From positions 1-64,000 of the forward strand of contig JAVLUZ010000645.1 of NCBI GenBank assembly GCA_036768485.1: a stretch of DNA of 64,000 bases. The letters run 5' to 3'. A program made the translations under genes and the position numbers. How positions within the stretch are numbered: the stretch's first letter is position 1; the number at the start of each line of letters is the position of its first letter. The stretch comes from Mermis nigrescens. Lineage: Eukaryota > Nematoda > Enoplea > Mermithida > Mermithidae. Shown piece by piece: positions 1-10,853 of the stretch. The notes below the pieces were generated by a model. It saw only the letters and a list, made by a program, of their open reading frames with translations. It did no database searches and had not been told where the DNA came from.

Positions 1-201
1 CGAATTTGGCCTTTTGTCGATCCGAAAAACAGGTTTTTCCACATAAATAGTACTTCCTTACGTCAAGTAAGATATACCTGGCGTGAAAAAAAAATTTTTG
101 AGTCAAAATTTCGGTTAGAATCTCAGGTTGGATCATAGAATTCAGAAATTTCAGTAAAATTTAGCAAAGTCCGAAGCCATCACGTTTTATACCCTCATTA
201 G
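1..201. other. AT-rich leader, no gene seen
   Basis: No coding signature or terminal repeat is visible. The stretch lies directly upstream of the LINE ORF1 and may be its 5' untranslated region. The in-frame stop at 199-201 bounds ORF1. Confidence 0.3.
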
Positions 202-1342
202 AGGAACGCTCTGATACGATATTCATTCAATGGCGAAAAACGAGCTAGTGATCCGAAATTCGATCTCGAGTCGTGCGGCAAGTGCAGAGGTCATGTGGAC
301 GACGATGCAAAGGCGCTTCGCTGCGATTTTTGCGACAAGTGGTTCCACGCTGGTTGCCTTGGCCTGACGGACGTTCAGTTCAACGTTATGGCCGATTTGG
401 ATCAATTGTATTTTTGCCCCATCTGTTTGCCGATGGGGAAACGCATGTTTTCGCTCGAATCTAAGCTCACCAGCTTGGAAAAACGGTTCGCTTCATTTGA
501 ATCTACGGTTACAAGTCGTCTCGACAAGCTGGCTGATCTGGTCACGAAAAATCCTGCTCCGAACAATCTAGCCGCTGTCCATCCACCGATGGATCTCAAC
601 AAGATGGTCATTAGTGCTGTTCGTGATACGATGGAAGCCGAGTCAAAAAAGACCACTGTCGTCCTGGAAAACTTCGCTCCGATCAATCAAGACCACACCT
701 GGGCGTGGGGGGTTTGGGGGGGGTATGCACCCCCCAGAAACCAAAATACCCCCCAGAAATCAAAATACCCCCCCCCAGAATTCAATTTTTGAAATTTTTT
801 TTCGCCTTTTTCGCATTTTTTTGATGCCAATGGATAGTGCTTGATGAGAAACGTCGAAAAATGGTGTTTTTATCACCATACCACCATTTTTAAGGCCAAT
901 TTTTGACCTTCAAAAAATCTTGCACCCCCCCCCCAGAAATTTCTTGCTGCCCACGTATGATCAAGACGAGAAATTGGACGATGATGTCAAGCGTTTTGCC
1001 TCACAGACAGGTTTCGACACGACAAAACTCGTCAGCATCCGTCGGTCGGGCCCTGTCATCGTCTCGAGGAAGGACAATTGCGATTTGCCACGGATCCTTA
1101 AGGTAAAGTGTGATTCCGAACAATCAAAGGCCGAATTGATCCGTTGCGTTTCAAAATTTTCTGATCGAGGCCGTCGATCGAAGGTCTATGCTAGACCTGA
1201 TCGCACTTGGCAACAGCGCGAAACCCTTCGCCATTTGAACGCTGAATTGGCTGAAAAACGGGATTCGGGCGAGATGAATTGGTTCATCAATCGTAATTCT
1301 TATGAGTTGAAGCAGTTTAAGCGTCTTTTGCCTCGCCCTTAG
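202..1342 (+). pseudogene. LINE ORF1 with PHD finger, split by a MITE
   Basis: The reading frame from about 202 gives a C4HC3 PHD zinc finger (CGKC near 274, then CDFC, a His-x2-Cys pair, and CPIC near 418). A charged coiled-coil-like stretch follows, and after the MITE a basic C-terminal part (960-1339) that probably binds RNA. PHD fingers normally bind histone tails, so this one may steer the element to chromatin. There is no in-frame ATG before 295. An ATG at 230 is in another frame, so a 1-bp indel near 240 is likely. The MITE at 694-959 plus one copy of its 8-bp target (274 bp together) shifts the frame by one. Without them the frame continues without a break, so ORF1 was intact at that point when the MITE landed. 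Confidence 0.75.
694..959 (+). mobile_element. G-run hAT-like MITE, copy 1
   Basis: A 266-bp element flanked by perfect 8-bp duplications ATCAAGAC (686-693 and 960-967). The left end is CACACCTGGGC and the right end GCCCACGTATG, imperfect terminal inverted repeats. It has runs of G and C near both ends and an AT-rich core, with no coding capacity. It is the reference copy for the family. Confidence 0.92.
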
Positions 1343-4119
1343 GGAGTTCACGCCCCTACTGTTCCTGTTAAAAAGCTAAATTCTAAGAAAATCAATATCA
1401 ACTGTGTTTTATTTAATGCTAGAAGTTTGCAAAATAAGATATCTGAATTTCATGCTCTACTTTCTTCAGAACGTTATGATTTAGTGTTCGTCTCTGAGAC
1501 ATGGTTACATGATCATATTTCTGATGGCCTTATTTGTCCATATGCAACTTATTCTGTTCACAGATGTGACAGAATTGGCTATAGGGGAGGAGGTGTCGCA
1601 CTCTTTTTCAAGAAGTCCCTAAAAATCAACAATGTTTCTATTGTGGAAGAATTCTTGTGTCCTGAAGTATTAGTTTGTGATTTTCACTTGTGTAAAAAAT
1701 CTGTCAGATTCATAATGTGTTATCGTCCACCCCAATATGACTCAGAAATCGCTAATAAGTTAAGTAAATTATTTGAACATTATGTCGAAAATGCTCAAAA
1801 TTGTATCCTACTAGGTGATTTTAATTTGCCTGATTTGAATTTGAATATTATTTCTGCTTATAGAAACCCTGTGACACAAGTATTTTATGATTGTTTTGTC
1901 AATCTTGGTCTTATACAATTATCTTTTGATCCAAATAGAGATGAAAATATTCTTGATCTAATTTTGTGTACTTCCAGCAATCTTGTCTTCAATGTATTAA
2001 CTACTGAACCTTTCTCTAATAGTGATCATTGTAGCATTGAGTTCAGTTTACCTGCGTCTGTAGTACCCAACCAAACTTCCCTTGAGTATGACTTTAGAAA
2101 AGCGGACTATGCATCTATCGAGATTTTTTTAGCCTCTATCGATTGGCACCTCTGTTTTACCCATTGCATTAGCATTAACGATTTTTATGTTGTTTTTCTT
2201 GACATAATTAATGAGGCTATAAATCGATACGTTCCATTTAAGCATACTGTGCATAAAAAATCACTGCCAAAGTCGTGTCGTAAATTGCAAGTAATTAAAA
2301 AGGAACTTTGGGAAAAGTATAAAAAGAGTCGTTGCCCTGTTATTTTAAGCAAGTATAAGAAGATTATTAAAGAAATTAAATTTGCTGTGAAAGATCTTTT
2401 CACGAGGGAGGAACGTAAGCTTTTAAATTCTCGAAATGTAAAAAATTTTTATTCTTTCGTAAATGACCGGTTAAGAAAGACAAAGTCAGCTTCAATATTA
2501 ATGTGTGATGGTAGGATGATAGATAATGATTTTGAAAAAGCTAATGCTTACAACTCTTTTTTTGCGAGTAATTTTGTTATTGACGATCTTGTTTCTCCCC
2601 ATTTCGCAAACAGAGTCAAAAGTGATGCTCATCCTCTTTCTGTAAAATTTGATGTTCTGACTATTTCTGAATCCATAAGTAGGCTTAAGCCCACTTTGTC
2701 GCTTAGCCCCGATGGCTTCTGTGCATATTTTATTAAAAAGTTGAAAACAGTGTTGCTCTCACCTTTAGAAACCATCTTCAACGTTTCTTATCAAAGTGGA
2801 AAGATACCCGATTTTTGGCGAAAAGCTGTTGTGATCCCTATCGTCCAATTTCCTTATGTTGTGTTTCTTGTAAATTAATGGAATCTATAATGAACATGTC
2901 CTTGCTTTCTTATCTAGAGAAGCAAAATCTGCTAAGTGAAAAACAGTTTGGTTTTAGAAAAAATAGATCATGTGCGTTACAACTTGTTGAGTGCAAAAAT
3001 CAGTGGACCAAATTTCTAGATGAGGGAATTCCTGTTGACATTGTCTACATTGACTTTTGTAAGGCTTTTGATACCGTGTCACACAAAAAACTGCTAATTA
3101 AGTTGGCATCTTATGGACTGAACAAACTCTCTTTTAATTGGATCGAAAATTTCTTGACTAATAGATCCCAAGTCGTTAAAATTAAAAATTCTTTATCTGA
3201 TTCCATTCCTGTTACCAGTGGCGTGCCCCAGGGTAGTATACTAGGTCCCACACTTTTTTTAATCTTCATTAACGACTTATGTGAAATGCGCCAAAACAGT
3301 AATTTTACTTTGTTTGCTGACGATATCAAACTTTGGAATCTATCATCCAATTTCATGACACTTCAAGCTGACATAAATTATGTGCATGAGTGGGCCAATA
3401 CATGGCAATTAAAAATATCAGTTAATAAATGTTTAGTTCTATATCTGGGTAGTTCAAACCCTAGGCATTCTTATCACATAAATGATTTCTATCTTTCTAC
3501 TGACACACTTTGTGTAAAAGATTTGGGTGTTTTTCTGAATTCTAATTTATCGTCCAGATCTCATTGTGAATATATTGTGAAAAAAGGCATGCAGTTAAGC
3601 AATCTGATCTTGCGTAGTTTTATTTCTAAAGATAGATTATTACTTGTTAAGGCCTTCATTACTTACGTTCGACCAGTGCTTGAATTTTGCTGTGTTTTGT
3701 GGAGTCCTTACCTGCTGTGTGATATCACCTCCGTCGAACGGGTTCAAAGAAGGTTTACGAAACGAATTTTTAGTGATAAAAATTTGACATATGCTGAAAG
3801 ATTACACGAACTTGGTCTGGACACTCTTGAGCTAAGACGCCTCCATAACGACCTAACATTAGCCTTTTCTATTATCAAATGTAAAGCTCTTCCTTTCGAG
3901 GATTTCTTCACAATTAATTTAAATTCTAATCGAGCAGCAAATTCTTGTAAACTTCTCGTCAATCATGTAAATAAAAATTGCAGAAAATTTGATTTTTGTA
4001 ATCGAATAATTCTTATCTGGAACTCTCTACCTGAACAGATTATAAGTGCTCCAAATAGACACGTTTTTCTGACTAAACTTAAAAGATTAAACCTTTCTAA
4101 ATTTCTTAAAGGGGCGTAA
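1343..4119 (+). pseudogene. LINE ORF2: endonuclease-reverse transcriptase, frameshifted
   Basis: The N-terminal half is an APE-type endonuclease with the LLGDFNLPD and SNSDHCSIEF motifs (near 1810 and 2015). The second half is reverse transcriptase with GVPQGSILGP (near 3220), the catalytic FADD (near 3313) and the RRFTKRIF region near 3750. It ends in SKFLKGA and a stop. The two halves are in different frames. About 40 bp corresponding to the segment after VIPI and before YRPIS are missing near 2840 compared with the LINE at 7899-10271. No ATG lies between the ORF1 UAG (1340-1342) and the endonuclease motifs. The frame is the same as ORF1, which suggests readthrough or a former single ORF. 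Confidence 0.85.
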
Positions 4120-4282
4120 GTAAGAGCAGTTTTTTCTATTGCCTTTACGTTTACCCTGCTTCGTCATACTTAATTTGTTTTGTCTTTCATGTATTTTCAT
4201 TTTCGTTCATTCGTCCTATCCATGTATGTTAATATTTTCTTTTGACTTAGCGAATAAATTGTTGTTGTTGTTGTTGTTGTTG

Positions 4283-5750
4283 AAAACAGGTAGGACTAAG
4301 CCTAAAGCGCAAGAACATGTACGTGGTTAGAAAAACAGGTAGGTAAGAACCTAAATGACGGAATTTCGTCGTCAGGAGAAAAAAATGATGAATCGTCGCC
4401 TGAGGGCCGACGTTTATAGAAAAATGAATATACGAGCGTGAGAGCTGTCTTCGTCGATAAAGTTTTGACGGAAATAGAAAAATAACGATGACTTTACCAC
4501 GATACACAAAATCTTTACCACGGACGCTTACTTAAATTGCGCACTGCCACGATCGCGGTCGATACAACAACAAAGGTGAACGAAATGTTACACATTCTTA
4601 GATGGCCAAAATGATAAATTTTTGGATCGAAAAATAATTTTACGATGATTGATCAGCTCGGCTGTAGCTAGCAGCCTAAAGGAGGGAACGTCCAATGTAA
4701 ATGTAGCGGCCCCTAACGTCTACAGAATCGACGTAGGAACCGGGTACATTACCTTCGAGATTTACCTAGGTACGTAGGTACTTAAGTCTACGCTTAGTAC
4801 TGGCCCCGATCGCGCGGCACTGAATGGCTTTTGATCTTTGGACCCTTACAGACCTTACGGCTTCGATCCCCTCAGCCCTAATATTGCTGGCTGCTTCTTG
4901 TCGGGTGATCTCAGCAGCTACGCCCTAAGACCTAAGGCTACCTACCTAGTCTCGGAATTTGCCGTGGAGGTCAGTTGACCTATCTCAAGCTCAAGTTGTT
5001 ATTTAACTTATTTTCAATCAGTGCCTGATCAGAAATGTTTTTGGTTCCTAATTTGTGTAGCACGCTGAACAATGAAAACAACAACAACGAGCTCTACGCT
5101 GATCAATCATCCTTAAGGATTAAATAATATTTTTGATCAATTTTTGGCTAGTGAAATAAATTATGATTTCTGAATAAAATAAACTGGCATACGAAATTTA
5201 CCTATCAGTCCACTAGATGGGTGGAAATCCTCAACGTAGGGATGTGGCCGACCTAACCCTCGGTATAACCAAAAACCACTGGGTAGGTTTTCTCTATTTT
5301 TATTCGACGCAGAATTCACGTCCTATAGCCGGACAACAAAATACGCAAAAGAAAAACGATAATGTACAGATTATACAGTCGAACAACCGGCCAACAAAAA
5401 AACCAAAAGCCAGACTAAACTACAACGTTACGTACACTGGCCTCAAGGGCCATTACAGTAAATTAAACAAAGATCAATTTAACATAATACTGATAAGCTT
5501 TTATCTCAAATCGAAAGTTCTCGATTGCACAAGCGGTATGCATGAAACAATTACTATTATCATACACTTAACTCTATGCTACCGGACAAGTATCTAAATG
5601 TTTTTTATTATTGAAAATTTGGGGAAATAATGGGAAGACCGAAGGCATAGCCCACAGTGCACTATCATAGATAGCTACTAGTATTGGCTATGTGATGGCT
5701 ATCGCGAACTACTAAGGCGAGTTCGCCTACCGTGTAACTCTCGTAGTTAC
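4283..5750. other. Spacer without recognised gene
   Basis: No domain, RNA gene or clear terminal repeats. Short GGTAGG/CCTAGG-type runs occur near 4760. An open frame on the + strand at 5217-5597 (126 codons) resembles nothing I recognise and has Asn/Lys-rich, low-quality composition. It is probably chance. Confidence 0.4.
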
Positions 5751-6122
5751 ACGATGCTTATCATGGTTTCGCCGTTTCTCCCATGGCTCCCGGTGTGGTT
5801 ACCTATGTTTATCATGGTTTCGCCGTTTATCCCAGGCTCCCAGTGTGGTTACCTATGCTTATCATGGTTTCGCCATTTCTCCCAGGCTCCCGGTTTGGTT
5901 ACCTATGCTTGTCATGGTTTCGCCGTTTCTACTGTTTCTCCCAGACTCCCGGTTGTGGTTACCTATGCTTATCATGGTTCCACCGTTTCTCCCGTTTCTC
6001 CAGGACTCTGGGTATGGTTACCTATGCTTATCATGGTTTCGCCGCTTCTCCCAGGCTCTGGGTGTGGTTACTTATGCTTATCATGGTCCAGGCTCCGTGT
6101 GTGGTTATCTATGCATATCATG
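5751..6122 (+). repeat. Minisatellite, about 46-56 bp units
   Basis: About eight imperfect tandem units built on GTTACCTATGCTTATCATGG plus TTTCGCC and CCCAGGCTCC. All three forward frames stay open across it because unit length varies and stops are absent. This is a property of the repeat, not evidence for protein. It directly abuts the tRNA-like element that follows. Confidence 0.85.
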
Positions 6123-6149
6123 CTATTTATTTCTCCCTATCTTTTTCAT

Positions 6150-6445
6150 TACGGGTTGGACCCAAAGCTCAGTGGTAAAACGTCTGCTTGTAGTCGAAGC
6201 AACCCGGGTTCGATTCCAGCCGATAGCTTTTTATTTAGCGCACTCACTGTACATAATATGTCCCAGCACTGATTAAATGTATAAATTAAATTTATATGGA
6301 CGGATTAGTGCATTAAAAATGGAAGAATTCCAGCCACTCGCCCTCACTGAGCTGATTTGCCCAATTACAGTAAATCGTCTTGTTTCGCTTACTGTACCCC
6401 TAAAAAATTCACGAAAAAGCTGTCGAATAAATGAAACAGACTATA
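6150..6445 (+). mobile_element. tRNA-like repeat with a TATAGTC-type 3' end
   Basis: It begins with a tRNA-like head: box A-like AGCTCAGTGGTAAAACG at 6171-6187 and box B-like GGGTTCGATTCC near 6209. The T-arm has mismatches and no acceptor stem forms, so this is not a working tRNA. The body (6220-6445) is shared with the - strand element at 26887-27445. The end AATGAAACAGACTATA matches that element's terminal repeat. The opposite terminal repeat is not visible here. Confidence 0.6.
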
Positions 6446-7400
6446 CTTTTCTGCTTGAGAACTAAGGATTTATGGAACAGGGGCTGGCATGACAGAATGT
6501 GGAGAAACCCACCGAAAATGTCTATATATACAGTCCGTTTCAGTTGAACATGAACTTTAGCATTGCTTTGATCCATAAATACGTGTTGTCGGCCGGCTTA
6601 TTGCTTATTGCAGAGAAAATTCTTAAAATATCTGCTCAACAATACCGGAAGGTGTACAGAATTTTTGTGTAATAGAATCATAACGCGCTACACTGCCTTT
6701 CACGAGATTTCACCGCTCCTCAACAAGCAACATGAAATCGATAATTTGTACATATTTGTGCTACATACGTAGGTATATCTTTCAATTCCCAACGGCCAAT
6801 TTCCGCATAACGGCTTAAAACCTTTTATTCCTGTAGCAGAATATTTCAGGATATAGGTCGCAACGTTGATTTGTCTGATGCGCCAACTTCCGAAGCAAAT
6901 CAAACAACAATAGAAATACCTTTATAATGTACCTAACCTGAGCAATCAGTCGGATTGAGCTAGTGAATAAACCATTTATGCAGTTAAAAACTTGTTGCAG
7001 CAATAAAAATTCTCAAGCTGGCAAGCGAAAATGAGCTGTTCGGAGTGGAAAAACAGTAAAAATTCAATCGTTTTACATCACAAGAGGCTGAGTACTGAGA
7101 AATTAGCGATTAGTCAGAATAGCTTTCAATTCTAAGTTTTATCCTTTACTAAAACTAATTCGGAGAACAATTACTACTGTCAAAGAAGCCAACGTACATC
7201 TCATCCACAACAACGCAAAAAAAGTTTATCCGCTGGAGTTACGTAACTAACATTAAGAAGTACATGATCTTAGGGAGTTTAAACTCGCAGAAAAATTTTC
7301 ACGCACTCAGAGATCTTTCCACCCCTCCCTCTGAATTCGCAATGTTTCGAAAGTTTCCAAAAATTCGTAGAAAAGGTGCTTTTTAAGCTTTTTTAGCTTT
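6446..7400. other. Spacer with remnant repeats
   Basis: A TACAGTCCGTTTCA end near 6529 resembles the TATAGTC family. No open frame of note. Nothing coding is seen. Confidence 0.35.
6785..7051 (+). mobile_element. Decayed TATAGTC-family MITE (TTCCATTC subtype)
   Basis: A diverged match to the elements at 36450-36703 and 56362-57100. Shared landmarks are CGCATAACGGCTTA-like, CTGTAGCAGAATATTTC, a GTTG...TGATGCGCC segment and the end GAGCTGTTCGGAGTGGAA. Terminal repeats are eroded. Confidence 0.45.
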
Positions 7401-7737
7401 GCTCAAAAGCTCTGACGTAGCTAGGGCCAGGGGGAAGGGGAGCCCCATGGGGAAAATTTTGACACGTTCAAGAACTGAGCAATATAGTTGCATGATGCTG
7501 TTCTGTCTGCGCCATAAAATCGAAATTTCGGCGCTTCGCGCCGATTCCTTTTATATTTTGGCAGTTTTTCTATCGTTTGGCATTGGTGTAGCTGGTTCAC
7601 ATTTGTATTAAGATAGTCACGTTATAAGTACGTATACAGCAAGAAGCATGCGGTGAAAGCTGCCACCTAACTTGTTCTAATTGAGTAAAGTCGAAAACCA
7701 ATAAGGCAGTGCTCGGATTGTTTCTTAAACTTCATGT

Positions 7738-7873
7738 GACTGACCAAAATGTTGATGCCAGCATTTAAAATAAGCCTAAGTAATGGGATTCGACTCGCTT
7801 AGCTCGCTCCGATCGTCGCATCTCATTACTCAAGCTTATTTCAAAGTCGTTGGCACCAAGATTTTGGTCAGTC
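7738..7873. repeat. 136-bp long palindrome
   Basis: The ends GACTGACCAAAAT and ATTTTGGTCAGTC are perfect inverted repeats. The interior also pairs (AAATAAGCCTAAGTAATG against CATTACTCAAGCTTATTT), so the whole unit can fold into a hairpin. It lies just upstream of the 5' end of the truncated LINE at 7.9 kb. It is a small foldback element or MITE without coding capacity. Confidence 0.75.
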
Positions 7874-7889
7874 CCTGATAGTAAGCCTA

Positions 7890-10385
7890 AGCCTAATAAT
7901 GGTTCCTTATTCTGTTGTTATTTTAGGTGATTTCAACCTACCTAAAATTAATTGGATAAACAACACGTTCCCTGCTGATCCCCTAAATACCTTGTTTTTC
8001 GATACTCTATCTAAAACAGGACTAAACCAATTAGTAAGCCAAAGTACACACGAGAATAATATAATCGACCTTGTTTTTGGGACAAATCTTGTACACAATG
8101 TTACTGTTTTACCGTCATTTTCTAACAGCGATCATGACTGTATAACTTTTCAATGTTCTCTCAAGCTCAAAGATAAATACAATTTGGCTCAACTTAACTT
8201 TAGAAAAGCAAATTATACCGAAATCGCTAATAGACTTAATTGTATATCTTGGCCTGATGCCTTTTCTCAATGCACTAATGTTAATGAAATGTATGAATTA
8301 TTTTTAACGATATTAAACTCATTGATCGACTCTTTCGTTCCTAGGACATATCGAAAATCAAAAAACCACCGTAATTATCCCCAAAATTTGCGAAAATTAT
8401 TTTCAAAAAAACTTAAATTGTGGAAAAGATATAAGAATATTCGCTCCACAACTAATAAAGTCCTATATAAAAACCATTGTAATATTTTGAAATCCGAAAT
8501 TTCAAACTTTTTTGCTACCCAAGAAAAGAATATTCTGAAAGATAAAAGCTTAAAATCGTTTTACAATTTTGTTAACCAAAGACTAGATAATCGTAACCCT
8601 ATACCCCCAATCAACCATAATCTAAAAATCATACATGATCCTAAATTAAAATCTGATCTCTTTAATCAGTATTTTGTTTCAAATTTTTCTAAAGATAATA
8701 ATTCTTTACCCTTCTTCCAGGAGCGTTCCGATCGCGTGTTGCACAATGTTAATTTCGACCCATTTATTATTATGGACGTACTACGAAAAGTGAAAGGATC
8801 GCTTTCAACCGGTCCATATGGCATTCCAATGCTATTTTTGAAAAAATTAATGACTCAAGTAGCTGAACCTTTAAGTACTATCTTTAATGTTTCTTTTGCT
8901 TCTGGACAGGTCCCAAATCTATGGAAATTAGTTAACGTTATTCCTATTTATAAAAAGAACGATTCGGCACTAATTTCTAACTACAGACCTATCTCCATTT
9001 GTTGTTCTGCTAGTAAAATTATGGAAAATATTATCAACTCTAAAATCTCAAAATTTTTGACTGAAAATAGTCTTTTACACCCAAATCAATTTGGTTTTCA
9101 AAAATTTAAATCTTGTGAATTGCAACTTCTGAAATGTAAATCAGATTGGGTCGATTCTTTGAGCAATAAAATTCCATTAGACATTATTTATATTGATTTT
9201 TCTAAAGCTTTTGACCAGGTATCCCATATCAAACTTTTACATAAACTTTCTAATTTTGGATTAAGAGGTAACCTTCTTGTATGGTTGAATGTTTTCCTTC
9301 GCGATCGATTCCAACGCGTTTGTATAGGAAATTCATTTTCTGAGTATTTACCCATTACTAGTGGTGTGCCGCAAGGTAGCCCTTTAAGTCCGACTTTATT
9401 TTTGATGTTTATTGACGATATATGTGATTTTGCCGTGAATATCAATTTGTATTTGTTTGCAGACGATGTTAAGGTTTTTGGCCCTTCATCACACCACATT
9501 TCTCTTCAATCTTGCTTAGATAAAATTTTAAGCTGGTCTAAATTATGGCAACTTCCGATTTCTTCTGAAAAAAGCTGTGTTCTTCATTTGGGAAAAAACA
9601 ACCCTAAAATAAATTATTGCCTCTGCAACCTAAATATCCCTGATAATTTCGAATATATTCGCGATCTTGGTGTTCTAGTTTCTAAAAACCTTAGTTTTAA
9701 GGACCACTATAATCACATCATTAAAAAAGCTTATTCTCGGTCTTTTCTTATTTACAAATCTTTTTTCTCGCGTGACAGAGAAAATTTAATTCGCGCGTTT
9801 GTTACCTATGTACGTCCAATCTTGGAATATGCATGCTCAGTCTGGAACCCCTACTATATCACTGATATTGATCGAATCGAAAATGTTCAACGCAGGTTTA
9901 CTAAACGCATATTTGGTTATCGCAGTGCTTTATCTTATAACGATCGTTTGAAAGAATTGAATCTCTGTCATCTTGAGCTACGCCGATTACACCTATGCTT
10001 ATGTAAAATGTTTTCAATCGTTCGAGGTTTTTCGTGTTATAAATTCGATGACTTTTTTATCGCTAATACCACTATTACACGTGCTTTCAATTCATATAAA
10101 CTAGTTATACCTACTGCCCGTTCAAATTTGCATAAAAGTAATTTTTCTCATAGATACATTAACATTTGGAATAGTTTACCGGACACTGTCGTTTCATCTC
10201 CTAATATTGAAGTTTTCAAAACGAGATTAGCCAACATTAATTTAAATTCATTTTTGAAGGGGCATACTTAATTCGTCATGATTATCGTGACCGTATGTCC
10301 TTTTGTCATTCCTTTTTATTCGTCGCATTTACTTGTACTCATTATTTAGTATTCACTTGACATTAAATCTTCTTCATTCATTCAA
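7890..10385 (+). mobile_element. 5'-truncated CR1-like LINE (LINE-2)
   Basis: It starts inside the endonuclease domain, carries an uninterrupted reverse transcriptase ORF, and ends with a 3' UTR and a (TTCA)n tail at 10372-10385. The 5' truncation is typical of target-primed reverse transcription that stopped early. I could not find a convincing target duplication. Its closest relative in the window is the - strand fragment at 14750-15344, which is nearly identical and ends in a longer (TTCA)n tail. Confidence 0.85.
7899..10271 (+). CDS. LINE-2 endonuclease (C-terminal part) and reverse transcriptase
   Basis: A 790-codon open frame. It opens with the last part of an APE endonuclease (ILGDFNLPKINW near 7920, SNSDHDCITF near 8125). 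A basic linker follows, then reverse transcriptase fingers and palm with GVPQGSPLSP near 9364, the catalytic FADD near 9458, and a C-terminal region (VQRRFTKRIFGYRS near 9885) ending LNSFLKGHT. The ATG at 7899 is simply the first in a truncated frame and not a natural start. There is no internal stop or frameshift over 2.3 kb, which suggests recent insertion. No promoter is visible, so expression is doubtful. Confidence 0.85.
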   Translation: MVPYSVVILGDFNLPKINWINNTFPADPLNTLFFDTLSKTGLNQLVSQSTHENNIIDLVFGTNLVHNVTVLPSFSNSDHDCITFQCSLKLKDKYNLAQLNFRKANYTEIANRLNCISWPDAFSQCTNVNEMYELFLTILNSLIDSFVPRTYRKSKNHRNYPQNLRKLFSKKLKLWKRYKNIRSTTNKVLYKNHCNILKSEISNFFATQEKNILKDKSLKSFYNFVNQRLDNRNPIPPINHNLKIIHDPKLKSDLFNQYFVSNFSKDNNSLPFFQERSDRVLHNVNFDPFIIMDVLRKVKGSLSTGPYGIPMLFLKKLMTQVAEPLSTIFNVSFASGQVPNLWKLVNVIPIYKKNDSALISNYRPISICCSASKIMENIINSKISKFLTENSLLHPNQFGFQKFKSCELQLLKCKSDWVDSLSNKIPLDIIYIDFSKAFDQVSHIKLLHKLSNFGLRGNLLVWLNVFLRDRFQRVCIGNSFSEYLPITSGVPQGSPLSPTLFLMFIDDICDFAVNINLYLFADDVKVFGPSSHHISLQSCLDKILSWSKLWQLPISSEKSCVLHLGKNNPKINYCLCNLNIPDNFEYIRDLGVLVSKNLSFKDHYNHIIKKAYSRSFLIYKSFFSRDRENLIRAFVTYVRPILEYACSVWNPYYITDIDRIENVQRRFTKRIFGYRSALSYNDRLKELNLCHLELRRLHLCLCKMFSIVRGFSCYKFDDFFIANTTITRAFNSYKLVIPTARSNLHKSNFSHRYINIWNSLPDTVVSSPNIEVFKTRLANINLNSFLKGHT

Positions 10386-10442
10386 GCAGATAAACCAATG
10401 CAAAACATTATGAATACCTTGCGTTCTTCATCAAAATGAACC

Positions 10443-10510
10443 AGCTTCAGTCGATTGGTTAAGGATCCGGGCTTTGAAGCAAGAGGTCCACGTTTCGAAT
10501 CTATTTGGCA
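10443..10510 (+). repeat. tRNA-like SINE head
   Basis: TCAGTCGATTGGTTAAGG resembles a D-arm/box A and CACGTTTCGAATCT a box B, at the usual spacing. The downstream segment 10565-10620 reappears inverted near 7560-7625. No acceptor stem forms, so it is likely a tRNA-derived SINE copy, not a tRNA gene. Confidence 0.4.
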
Positions 10511-10853
10511 GCGACTCTCTTCCGCTTCATCAGATGCTACGAACTGCATGCATACGCCTTTACAATATGACTATCTTAATATATATGTGAACCTGCTATA
10601 CGAATGCCTATCGTTTTATTGCAGCAAAAGTAAAAATAATAGCGCTTCGCGCGCGTTATAAGCATTTTTTCCGTCAAATACCTAAAAAAAATTTTGAAAA
10701 AAATTAATTTTTCATTGCTTAAATAGTACAGGACGACGTGAAAAGCCCGAAAAATAGGTGATTCAAGGGCCCTGCCCGTTTTTATGGGTTTTAAAGACAA
10801 ATTTTTTCCGGATTCCTCTTCTCCCCCTGGAAAAAATCCTGGCTATGCTTATG

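Larger units (their letters stand above)
202..4282 (+). mobile_element. CR1-like non-LTR retrotransposon (LINE-1 of the window)
   Basis: A nearly full-length LINE: ORF1 with a PHD finger, then ORF2 with an APE-type endonuclease and a reverse transcriptase, then a short 3' UTR ending in a (GTT)n tail at 4259-4282. PHD fingers in ORF1 are known for CR1-like elements. The copy is dead. A 266-bp MITE sits in ORF1, a small deletion frameshifts ORF2 near 2840, and ORF1 is closed by one UAG in the same frame as ORF2. The 5' boundary is uncertain because it lies close to the window edge. Confidence 0.85.

Noticed and set aside
6165..6230. Functional tRNA gene
   Set aside because: The anticodon arm can be drawn (TGCTT...AAGCA) but the acceptor stem does not pair and the T-arm has two mismatches. 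A second copy at 27108-27173 is worse. Treated as a tRNA-like repeat.
5754..6276. Three overlapping open frames of 131-172 codons
   Set aside because: All three forward frames are open because of the minisatellite. The sequences are frame-shifted versions of the same repeat.
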